64,000 nt of DNA from Limnospira fusiformis SAG 85.79 (lineage in GTDB: Bacteria > Cyanobacteriota > Cyanobacteriia > Cyanobacteriales > Microcoleaceae), in contig NZ_CP051185.1 of the NCBI RefSeq assembly GCF_012516315.1, forward strand, positions 5,027,363-5,091,362. Reading direction: 5' to 3'. Below the pieces are notes generated by a model. It made no database searches. It saw only the letters and a program-made list of their open reading frames with translations, and was not told the DNA's origin. Made by a program: the position numbers and the translations under genes. Below are positions 21,095 through 29,019 of this stretch, piece by piece (the stretch's first letter is position 1; every line of letters starts with the position of its first letter).

Positions 21095-21277
21095 CTAAGC
21101 GATCGCATTAAACTCCTCACTTACCAACCGTCGCAGGATCTCAGTTACTTCTGCAGCCATACGAGCATCTAGCCGGACTGATTCCTGATTATAATCTTGA
21201 AAATTAGCGATGGGAATAGATCCTCGCAAAGTCATCGAGATGCTTCGTAATCGAGAAGGTTCTCTAGCCTGATACAT
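21095..21277 (-). CDS. Small hypothetical protein, 60 aa, abutting the IS607 element
   Basis: The 60-residue ORF starts with an ATG directly after the tnpB stop (TAA then ATG). It contains 'SMTLRGSIPIANFQDYNQES' and a helical end ('AAEVTEILRRLVSEEFNAI'). I recognise no domain. It lies 85 bases upstream of the STAND/WD40 gene on the same strand and could be its operon partner. Because the start codon touches the mobile element, the original N-terminus may have been lost to insertion. It may be a host remnant rather than a whole gene. Confidence 0.4.
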   Translation of the reverse strand: MYQAREPSRLRSISMTLRGSIPIANFQDYNQESVRLDARMAAEVTEILRRLVSEEFNAIA

Positions 21278-22474
21278 TTACGCGACATTTATCCGGCTAT
21301 TGCCTGACAATGCGACGATAGCACTATTACCCGTTAAGGTAACAGAGGCGGTATCCCGCAAAGCTTTTAGAAAGATTCCAAAAGCACCGTTCCAGTCCCT
21401 GGGTAGAGTGAACCCGCACTCAGGACATCGGAACACTTTTGAGCCACCTAGCTGGGAATGCACATGACCACAGTGAGTACAGGTTTTGCTGGTGTATTCT
21501 TCCGTCACATCTACAACTGTGGTTCCAGTTATTTCCCCTTGATGTCTCAGGGTTAGTTTGAATCGATAATGCGCCCATGTCAGCATGGCGCGGGCAGTCT
21601 TGGATTTGATTAGACGCTTCACCTTGGCAACCATGTTGGAAGTCTCGAAGGTCGGCAGAAAAATTATACTGTAGTTATGAGTCAAGTAGTGAGCAATTTG
21701 TTTGTGGGCCTCATCCACTAGATTGCGGATTTTGGTTCTCATTCGTTGAGCCGCTTGCCTCATCCGTCGCCTCCTTGAACGACAGGGTTCCTTGGCGATT
21801 CGGCTCATCAAATCATCCAAATGTTGACATAACCGAGTGATGCGTCCTATATCTCCGGAGCCCAATTCCAGAAATCGTGAACCATCAAACCCAGTTATGA
21901 AAGTTCGGACGCCCGGGTCTAATGCAATCACGCCAGTAGCGTCAGTTGGGGTAACGGCAACTGGTTCAGGGAAAATCGCAAACCATCGACCTTTGGTAAA
22001 CACCAACTGAGTCCCTTGCCCGCAAGCTTTAGGGATGGGTTCGGAAACCATGAAAATTAATCCTTTCGTTAGTCTTGGATACCAACTCCCTGAAGAGAAA
22101 TTAGCATCGTTAAACTTGATGGCTTGAGAACTAGCCCGACAGCTCCTAAACCTTGCGCCAGGACTGGCTGAAAAGGCGAGATAGGCATCAAAGATAGCAT
22201 TCTGCCGAATATGGCAGGGTGTTTCTTTGACCCATGCAGGCAAGTCGCTCTGCATCACTTCGTTGCGTAATTTCAGTTTGCTTAGTTGTTTACCACTCCT
22301 AGATAATGCAATTGCTTGGTTGTAGCAATACCGACAAGCAGCCAGCCATTTACGCCAGACTTGATTTAGCTCCGGGCTGGGGTAAATCCGGATCTTCTTT
22401 GACCTGAGTTTTGTATTTACTCCGTCCGTATAATCGGGAACTGAAGCAGTGGAAGAGGGCGAGGATGTCCTCAA
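21278..22474 (-). CDS. tnpB: TnpB, RNA-guided nuclease of an IS607 element
   Basis: The reading frame gives about 398 residues from a TTG at 22474, the likeliest start; no ATG or GTG occurs in-frame until well inside the protein. RuvC-I is 'VIALDPGVRTF' with its Asp. RuvC-II is 'IIFLPTFETSNM' with its Glu. A C4 zinc finger has C-T-H-C and C-P-E-C, and RuvC-III is 'PRDWNGAFG' with its Asp. All catalytic residues are therefore present. TnpB is an omega-RNA-guided DNA endonuclease that helps keep its element in place; it is the ancestor of Cas12. The 5' end overlaps the recombinase frame by about 125 bases, as in IS607. The guide RNA would be expected over the tnpB 3' end and beyond. Confidence 0.85.
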   Translation of the reverse strand: MRTSSPSSTASVPDYTDGVNTKLRSKKIRIYPSPELNQVWRKWLAACRYCYNQAIALSRSGKQLSKLKLRNEVMQSDLPAWVKETPCHIRQNAIFDAYLAFSASPGARFRSCRASSQAIKFNDANFSSGSWYPRLTKGLIFMVSEPIPKACGQGTQLVFTKGRWFAIFPEPVAVTPTDATGVIALDPGVRTFITGFDGSRFLELGSGDIGRITRLCQHLDDLMSRIAKEPCRSRRRRMRQAAQRMRTKIRNLVDEAHKQIAHYLTHNYSIIFLPTFETSNMVAKVKRLIKSKTARAMLTWAHYRFKLTLRHQGEITGTTVVDVTEEYTSKTCTHCGHVHSQLGGSKVFRCPECGFTLPRDWNGAFGIFLKALRDTASVTLTGNSAIVALSGNSRINVA

Positions 22475-22982
22475 CCATTTCTGGTTCTGGACTGAGACTT
22501 GTCTGGTTGAGAACCATGAGTGAGCACCTGTTTTGCTCACAGAGCCATCGAAACAAGTCAAATCCAAACCTTGCCAGTCGGTCTTTATGGGCAATGACAA
22601 CCATGCGGACATCTCCTGACAAATGATGTCCCAGTAAGGCCAGCATTTTCTTTCCCTTGAAGTTGAGCCCGCCTCGGATTTCTGAGACGACTTCTGCTTC
22701 GGGGTAGAGGTTGGACAGTGCGGCCACCTGTCGGTTGAGGTCTGACTGCTGGGCGTGGCTACTAACTCTGGCATAGATAACGACTTTGCGTTTGTCACTG
22801 CCTGATTTGGCAGCAGTATATCACTCAACGTTGTATCGTCGTTGCCCAGCGGGGGTTCTGATGGTCTCGATTGAGCCATTTTCGTCCCATCTGCGGAGTG
22901 TTCTTTCATGGACTCCAAGGATTTGGGCCGCTTCCTTGGGTTTGACATATCTGGCAATAGGTTTATCCTCAACTCTTCTCGC
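22350..22982 (-). pseudogene. tnpA: IS607 serine recombinase (TnpA), disrupted
   Basis: The frame reads a MerR-like HTH ('YVKPKEAAQILGVHERTLRR', then 'GQRRYNVE'), a TGA at 22821-22823, then the resolvase domain ('KVVIYARVSSHAQQSDLNRQ', 'VVIAHKDRLARFGFDLF'). Both halves are in the same frame, so a single nonsense codon separates the DNA-binding and catalytic parts. I also find no ATG, GTG or TTG at the expected start: the frame is open only from 22982, after TAA TAA. IS607 TnpA carries out excision and integration through a catalytic serine; the Ser of 'ARVSS' is present. This copy should be unable to move unless helped in trans. Confidence 0.8.
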
Positions 22983-23013
22983 TTATTAGACCCTATTGCC
23001 CTAAAATATTAAC

Positions 23014-24069
23014 CTAATTTGAGATTAAATCATGCTCTCCAGTCTGGCTAGGAAGCCGATCTATAAACTGCACAAAAGCCACTAATGTGGTTTCAATGCT
23101 GTTGCGAAGTTGACTAGGGCCATGTCCCAACTTCGATAGGATTACCGGAGCATAAATCATGTCGGTCAATCCTAAAGCATCTAAGGCAACATCTACAAAT
23201 CTAGCCGTATCCTGACCCAAAGCTGGAATCACATATTTAAGGGTTTCCCAAGTCACCCCCGGCAGTCGAGCCGATGGGGTAAGATGATAATGCCATCTTA
23301 CCATAGAAATTATCCGAGTTAGATCATAGGCAGATAACAGATTATCACCTCGCGGAGTATCATCCACGGCAGATAATAGCACCTTTTTGGTTTTGGCATC
23401 CACCAATCGCGGATTTTGAATAAACGCATCCTCCCCGTAGTCCCCGCGAAATTCTAGGTTTTGATTACCTGTGATTTCTATTAGCCAACGTTCTAAACCA
23501 AAACGGGACTCAAATCGCTTTAACATCCCTGAAAAGGCGTTATAAGTCCCAATTTGTCTTCTGTAGCTGACCACATCAGCCATAGCATCAATAAAGGAAA
23601 AATCCGGCTTTTTACCTTGAGGATCTCGAAATACCCAGTTCTTAATCTGAGCATCGGGAAATTTAGTATTTACCTGGGATCATATATTTAAACCTGCTAT
23701 AATTTTGGTGGTACTCCCAAACTGGACTTTCTCCAGGGCATTTTTTCCCATCCACATAGTTTGCAATTGGTCATCAACAAACCGACCTACACAAACGCAG
23801 GCCTGTAGAATATCGGGGTCCAAGAAGTTCAGGTGGGTGGTGTTGATTTGGGGAACTTTTCCTCGATTAGGATAGGGGCTAAAATCCATGGGTTTCTGTT
23901 CCAAGTAAATTGGATAGTTGGAAAGTTCGGCTTGATATGGGGAATTCTCAATCCCTCTATCCAAAAAGGCTAATTGGCTGGCATTCGCCTCCTGGTCTAG
24001 TTCTATCTGGAGGAACTTCTCGAAAACAGCAGCCCGGTTTTTAGCTTGTGCGAGCAAGGTCTGGTTCAT
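23014..24069 (-). pseudogene. Beta-lactamase-like serine hydrolase interrupted by one TGA
   Basis: Two ORFs (24069-23680 and 23583-23014) are in the same frame and the sequence between them translates sensibly. The only break is TGA at 23680-23682, within 'IIAGLNI-stop-SQVNTKFPDA'. The joined product would be 351 residues. It carries an S-T-T-K (SxxK) motif just before the break and, later, 'RGDNLLSAYDLTRIISMV', typical of the beta-lactamase/D-Ala-D-Ala peptidase superfamily. The stop falls six residues after SxxK, so the product is dead unless read through. A TGG to TGA change is the simplest cause. There is no signal peptide at the N-terminus. The IS607 element lies directly downstream. Confidence 0.72.
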
Positions 24070-24303
24070 TGTCTATGGTGGGTTGTGCATTTTCTCAAAT
24101 GCGATCGCGTTTTCGATAATATCATTGCTGGTATCAGTTACAGCCTGTTCAGAAATCATCTGATCACCTCTCAAAGTCCCTCTCCCTCTCTGGGATCCAG
24201 ATTTAGGGTGAGGGCAATGTATTAAGCGATTGGTGAACAAGCTGTAAGATCAGATAAAATGTAGAATCAAATTATTGTTGCTCAATTGCTACACAAAGCG
24301 CCT

Positions 24304-25788
24304 ATGTCTACTCTAGCACCAGTAAAAACAGAGTACGAGGCTGTCATTGGCTTAGAAACTCACTGTCAGCTTAGTACCCAAACTAAAATCTTCTCTAACT
24401 CCTCTACCGAATTTGGTGCTGATCCTAACACCAATATTGATCCTATATGTCTAGGGCTGCCGGGAGTGCTTCCGGTTTTAAATCAAAAGGTATTAGAGTA
24501 TGCGGTCAAGGCGGCGCGCGCCCTCAATTGTGAAATTGCGCCCTATAGTAAGTTCGATCGCAAACAATATTTTTATCCAGATCTGCCTAAAAATTATCAG
24601 ATTTCCCAATTCGATCTACCTATTGCTACTAATGGCTGGCTGGAAATTGAAATTGTTGATGAGAACAATAATCCTATCCGTAAACGCATAGGTATTACCC
24701 GCCTCCACATGGAAGAAGATGCGGGAAAACTTGTCCATGGAGGTAGCGATCGCCTGGCTGGTTCTACCTATTCTATGGTAGACTTTAACCGGGCAGGTAT
24801 TCCCCTAGTCGAAATCGTTTCGGAACCTGATATCCGTTCGGGTTTAGAGGCGGCTGAGTACGCCCAAGAATTGCGCCGCATTGTCCGCTATTTAGGCGTT
24901 AGTGATGGGAATATGCAGGAAGGTTCCCTACGTTGTGATGTCAATATTTCTGTGCGTCCCGTCGGTCAAAAAGAATTTGGTACTAAAGTTGAAATTAAAA
25001 ACATGAACTCCTTTAGTGCCATTCAAAAAGCGATCGACTACGAAATAGAACGCCAAATTGCCGCCCTAGAAGCCGGACAATCTCTTATTCAAGAAACCCG
25101 TCTCTGGGAAGAAGGCAGCCAACGCACTATCAGCATGAGAAGTAAAGAGGGTTCGAGTGATTACCGCTATTTTCCAGAACCTGACCTTCCTCCTATTCAA
25201 GTATCAGCGGAACAATTGAAACAATGGGAGTCGGAATTACCAGAACTTCCCGCCCAAAAACGACACCGTTACGAGACGGACTTGGGATTATCTCCCTATG
25301 ATACCCGTGTCTTAACGGACGATCGCACTGTGGCGCAATATTTCGAGGCTACAGTCGCAGCAGGTGCAGATACTAAACAAGCGGCTAACTGGTTAATGGG
25401 GGATATTACGGCATATCTGAAAAATGAAAAACTGGCAATTACTGACATTCCCCTTAAACCCGCAGAACTAGCGGAACTAATTAATCTGATTGGCGAAAAT
25501 ACCATTAGTGGTAAAATCGCTAAAGATATTCTGCCGGAACTTTTGGCTAAGGGTGGTTCCCCCAAACAAATGGTGGAGAAAAAAGGCTTAATTCAGATTT
25601 CCGATACAGGGGAATTAGAAGCGATTATCGATGAAGTTATAGCTAGTCATCCCCAGGAAGTTGAAAAGTTTAAGGCTGGTAAAACTAAGCTAAAAGGTTT
25701 CTTTGTGGGACAGGTGATGAAGAAAACCCAAGGACGCGCCGACCCGCAGTTAACCAACAAGTTAATCTCTCAAAAACTCGAAGGTTAG
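24304..25788 (+). CDS. gatB: Asp-tRNA(Asn)/Glu-tRNA(Gln) amidotransferase subunit B
   Basis: From the ATG at 24304 the protein has 494 residues, the usual GatB length. An in-frame TTG lies six codons upstream, but the ATG gives the expected start '[20 protein letters not shown]'. The N-terminal catalytic (cradle) domain has 'IGLETHCQL', '[19 protein letters not shown]', '[10 protein letters not shown]' and '[10 protein letters not shown]'. The helical and YqeY-like tail ends the protein ('[18 protein letters not shown]', which holds tRNA). With GatA and GatC it amidates mischarged Glu-tRNA(Gln). As in most cyanobacteria the partner genes are not adjacent. Confidence 0.96.
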   Translation: MSTLAPVKTEYEAVIGLETHCQLSTQTKIFSNSSTEFGADPNTNIDPICLGLPGVLPVLNQKVLEYAVKAARALNCEIAPYSKFDRKQYFYPDLPKNYQISQFDLPIATNGWLEIEIVDENNNPIRKRIGITRLHMEEDAGKLVHGGSDRLAGSTYSMVDFNRAGIPLVEIVSEPDIRSGLEAAEYAQELRRIVRYLGVSDGNMQEGSLRCDVNISVRPVGQKEFGTKVEIKNMNSFSAIQKAIDYEIERQIAALEAGQSLIQETRLWEEGSQRTISMRSKEGSSDYRYFPEPDLPPIQVSAEQLKQWESELPELPAQKRHRYETDLGLSPYDTRVLTDDRTVAQYFEATVAAGADTKQAANWLMGDITAYLKNEKLAITDIPLKPAELAELINLIGENTISGKIAKDILPELLAKGGSPKQMVEKKGLIQISDTGELEAIIDEVIASHPQEVEKFKAGKTKLKGFFVGQVMKKTQGRADPQLTNKLISQKLEG

Positions 25789-25854
25789 TTAGTTCTTGTC
25801 AGCAGCCCTATCTCCCTCCCACGGGGAGGGTTGCTACACCCCCCCCTAAATCAA

Positions 25855-26247
25855 CTACCGATTAATCGTGATTTTTTCTTCTAAGCAAGAACGCAGCATT
25901 CCGGCGTTAAATAGCATGGGTAGAAAATGGATACTATTAACTTCCCGAAAATAGAATAAAATCGGTATAGGCGACCAGAAAATCTCCCAGTTTGTCCATT
26001 CTCGATAGGGAAAACGCCGAATCATCTTACCTGAACGATATATATCTAAATCTGTGGGGGTAAACTGTAGGCGTATGGTGGCTGTCTGAATGGCTAGGAA
26101 TAGTCCAAACAAAGACACGGGAAGGGCTACCCATTTCAGAATCAGAAATAAGGGGATTGAACTAAGTACCAACACCACGGGAATGACGTAACTGGGGGGA
26201 AGTTCGACTATCGGAGGTAGTTGGCTGGTTTCTGAAGTTGTGGTCAT
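25855..26247 (-). CDS. DUF3119 family membrane protein
   Basis: Starting at the ATG at 26247 gives 130 residues beginning 'MTTTSETSQLPPIVELPPSY'. An upstream ATG at 26304 would add 19 basic residues that do not look like the family. Two adjacent hydrophobic spans follow (about residues 20-60), then a strand-rich segment 'FTPTDLDIYRSGKMIRRFPY' and 'WEIFWSPIPILFYFREVNSIHF'. This is the DUF3119 pattern, seen in cyanobacteria and plastids, with no firm function. It is convergent with gatB. Confidence 0.78.
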   Translation of the reverse strand: MTTTSETSQLPPIVELPPSYVIPVVLVLSSIPLFLILKWVALPVSLFGLFLAIQTATIRLQFTPTDLDIYRSGKMIRRFPYREWTNWEIFWSPIPILFYFREVNSIHFLPMLFNAGMLRSCLEEKITINR

Positions 26248-26304
26248 AAGTGCTTTATAATTGATTTTTGAGAGTTTTCTATGACAATTTCTAGGTATAT
26301 GCAC

Positions 26305-26800
26305 AAAATGTCGATTTTGTCAAGCGGTGATTTTTTGGCCCTCTGGCGATCGCCTAAAACTCGTGCATCGTGAATTTTAAATTGTGGCGACAAAATAATC
26401 ATACCAGCGACGCAGTGGGGGTTTCAGCGATTATTTTTACAAATAGACACAGTAAGCCCTTGGATGCGATTATTTTTAGAGTAGCACAACCCCTATAAAC
26501 TCGTCAACAATTTGAGAGAGATTCTCAATAAAAATTTAACAATTCTTAACGTCGATTGAAAATCAAAAACTCTTTGGCGAAAGATATTAGTAAAATTTAA
26601 CTATTTAGTTTTGTACAATAGACTTTTGAGTGGGGGATGATCGACGGATATTGTCGTATGATCCAGTCAAGGTAGAACAACAGTAGTTATTATTGGTGGT
26701 TATGGGGTTTTGGAATCAGGTATTGAGCCATCAAAAGTCTTTAAGTGCCGTCTGTAGCGTCTAAGCAGCAAGTTAAAGCTATCAAATTGAGGTAAGTTAG
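26305..26800. other. AT-rich 496-base intergenic region before the orthocaspase-like gene
   Basis: There is no ORF of interest. The region is AT-rich, with several short runs such as GATTATTTTTA occurring twice (about 26433 and 26466). A long 5' leader or upstream promoter for the gene at 26801 is likely, but I see no hexamer pair I would stand behind. Confidence 0.4.
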
Positions 26801-28675
26801 ATGAAACATTATGTTTGTGTGACGATTGGGATTAACCAGTATCAATTCCTGCAACCCCTAAGTTACGCCCAAAGGGATGCAGAAGCTCTCAATCAGTTCT
26901 GGGCTGAAGATGCTGGTTTTGCGAGCGATCGCTGTGTGTTGATCACGGATACATCCCCGGAAACGTGGGATATGCCGACTTATCCAAGCCGGGGAAACCT
27001 GTTAGACTGGATGGAAAGTATCTGTCGAGAACAACTACAGGCGGAAGATACCCTATTTTGCTTTTTTAGTGGCTATGGCATTCATCATAAAGGGCAAGAT
27101 TATCTAATACCTATTGATGGCAGCCCAGAGAACCTGGAGGAAACGGCTATCCCGATCAGCCTACTGTTTAAGCATTTAAACAATGCACCTACGGATAATA
27201 TATTACTGCTGTTGGATATTAACCGGACTCAGGGAGTACAGGTAGGCGATCAGATTGGAGGGGAGACGATCGCCTTATCGGAAAAATTTAGGATTCCCAC
27301 GATCTTATCTTGTCGTCCTGACGAAGTATCTCGGGAAACCTCCTCCTTACGACATGGCTTTTTCACCGCCGCCCTATTAGAAGGCTTGAAATCAGGAAAG
27401 TGTCAGACTCTGGCTGATTTGAAATCATTTTTAGGCGATCGCCTTCCCGAATTGACCGATCAACATTTACGACCCTTACAAAACCCAGTATTTGCGATCG
27501 CCACCGCAGAACAAGCCCAATTGCGACTCAAACCGGAACCAGCCAAAGCCATGGCGGCGGCGGGAAACCATCAGAGCAATTCTGCGGTCAATAGCACTTT
27601 TGCGCCCAAGCAAAATGGCAGCCACCCGTCAGCTTTACCTAATCTGAAGCTGTCTTCACCGTTCAAAACCGCCCCGGTAAGCCAACCAGACCCCAGTGAA
27701 AACCCCACAGAACCATTAAATCACGATCCGGCTTCTGAATCTTCCCCAGAAGCAGCAGACCCCAGCCAAAAGACCAATGAACAGCCCCAGGAAGAAATTA
27801 TGTCAGACAGATCATTCTTTCAACAGCTTATTATCTGGAGTGGTGCGATCGCTGTACTACTGTTATTGGGAGTTTTCTATACTAACCGATCCCTATTCGT
27901 AGGTTCGCAACCCTCTACCACTCCCTCTTTACCTCCTATGGAGTTATCCCAACCACCCACCCCGGAAACTACCGACCCCACAGAAACAGAAGCCCTAACG
28001 CCGCCAGAAGCTGTAGTTGGGGATGATGTTCCTGAAACCCCTGCGCCGACTCCTGCTAACGGTGAACAGCTTTTACAGCAGGCTAGAATGATAGTTCAAA
28101 ATACCTCCGCTTCTCGTTTGAGTCAGGCGATCGTCCAAGCTAATCAAATTCCGAATAATGACCCACTTTATCCTGAAGCACAATTAGCTATTGAACGCTG
28201 GAGTCAAATGATTCTCGATATCGCAGAAGGACGGGCGGCTATGGGGAATTGGTCGGAAGCGATCGCCGCAGCATCTTTAGTCCCCGAAACTAAACGCCCT
28301 ATTTATGAACAGGCGCAATTGCAAATTCAAAATTGGCAACAGCCTCTCACACAACTGCGCGAGAATCAAGCTAAAATTGAGGCGGCTCGCTCTCAAATTC
28401 GGCCGGGACAGGCTTCGACCTATAGTAATGCGATCGCTGCTGTCTCTACCATTGGTCCGGAAGAATTGGGTTATGACCAAGCCACGGAAGCGATCGCTCG
28501 CTGGAGTGGTGAAATTTGGAAACTCGCTCAGTCTCGCGCTCAAAATAATCAATTTGAGTCCGCTATTTCGGCAGCCGTTTTAATTCCAGAGGGAACCCCA
28601 CCATATACGGCGGCTCAACAGGCGATCGCTCAATGGCGAGCCAGAACACCAAATCGAAACCAGACACAGAATTGA
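26801..28675 (+). CDS. Orthocaspase-like protein with Tyr/Asn at the His/Cys catalytic positions
   Basis: The 624-residue protein begins with a caspase-hemoglobinase (C14) fold (about 1-235). Where active members have S-G-H-G it has 'FCFFSGYGIH' (Tyr92). Where they have D-x-C it has 'LLLLDINRTQG' (Asn141). The His-Cys dyad is therefore replaced, which predicts no protease activity. A proline/serine-rich linker, one membrane span (about 343-362, IIWSGAIAVLLLLGVFY) and a C-terminal helical repeat region follow. In that region W-S-E-A-I-A-A-A-S-L-V-P and related segments recur three or four times. Pseudo-orthocaspases with such substitutions are known in cyanobacteria. It may act as a membrane-tethered scaffold or decoy. 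A terminator follows at 28716. Confidence 0.85.
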   Translation: MKHYVCVTIGINQYQFLQPLSYAQRDAEALNQFWAEDAGFASDRCVLITDTSPETWDMPTYPSRGNLLDWMESICREQLQAEDTLFCFFSGYGIHHKGQDYLIPIDGSPENLEETAIPISLLFKHLNNAPTDNILLLLDINRTQGVQVGDQIGGETIALSEKFRIPTILSCRPDEVSRETSSLRHGFFTAALLEGLKSGKCQTLADLKSFLGDRLPELTDQHLRPLQNPVFAIATAEQAQLRLKPEPAKAMAAAGNHQSNSAVNSTFAPKQNGSHPSALPNLKLSSPFKTAPVSQPDPSENPTEPLNHDPASESSPEAADPSQKTNEQPQEEIMSDRSFFQQLIIWSGAIAVLLLLGVFYTNRSLFVGSQPSTTPSLPPMELSQPPTPETTDPTETEALTPPEAVVGDDVPETPAPTPANGEQLLQQARMIVQNTSASRLSQAIVQANQIPNNDPLYPEAQLAIERWSQMILDIAEGRAAMGNWSEAIAAASLVPETKRPIYEQAQLQIQNWQQPLTQLRENQAKIEAARSQIRPGQASTYSNAIAAVSTIGPEELGYDQATEAIARWSGEIWKLAQSRAQNNQFESAISAAVLIPEGTPPYTAAQQAIAQWRARTPNRNQTQN

Positions 28676-28715
28676 TCCGTTAATCCCCCAAGCTAAAATA
28701 TGTCTCTGGTGAGAG

Positions 28716-28746
28716 GGCAGACAACACTTGTCTGCCTTATTTTATA
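28716..28746 (+). terminator. Intrinsic terminator after the orthocaspase-like gene
   Basis: GGCAGACA pairs with TGTCTGCC across a five-base loop. The T-rich run TTATTTTAT follows immediately. It lies about 40 bases past the stop codon. Confidence 0.7.
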
Positions 28747-29019
28747 GATGGGAACATACCATTAATCATTCATTATCCAATTCTGAGCCAAATTTCAGAT
28801 AACTATTCCCGAAAACTCAGAAATAGCAGCTTTACTGAACCTATCGACTTAATTACCCGATTCAGGATAATTGCATCTTCTCCATAGTCCTAGGTGGGAT
28901 TTGCTAGTTGACACAAAATTGTTAAATAATGTTAACATATAAACCAATGCTCACCTATTCTGATTTTTTGCACTCTCCTGAAAATCTTTAAATATTTAAC
29001 CAGAGCCGGAGCATTTTCC

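Larger units (their letters stand above)
21278..23000 (-). mobile_element. IS607-family insertion sequence (approximate ends)
   Basis: The element carries the IS607 gene pair on the minus strand: a MerR-type HTH plus serine recombinase (tnpA, broken) overlapping tnpB. It lies between the decayed serine hydrolase gene and a 60-residue ORF. IS607 elements lack terminal inverted repeats and target duplications, so the exact ends cannot be read from this copy alone. The left limit given is the tnpB stop and the right limit is just past the tnpA reading frame. Confidence 0.7.

Noticed and set aside
22475-22972. N-terminal 166 residues of the 564-residue ORF ending at 21278
   Set aside because: They are the out-of-frame shadow of the recombinase; TnpB homology begins only after about 22430.
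22821-23682. TGA read as tryptophan or selenocysteine
   Set aside because: The in-frame TGAs are in an IS recombinase, a hydrolase and an IS630 transposase. Only one site is plainly a Trp position, TAA and TAG lesions occur as well, and normal genes here use TGA as a stop.
24286-24303. TTG start for gatB
   Set aside because: The ATG 18 bases later gives the normal GatB N-terminus.
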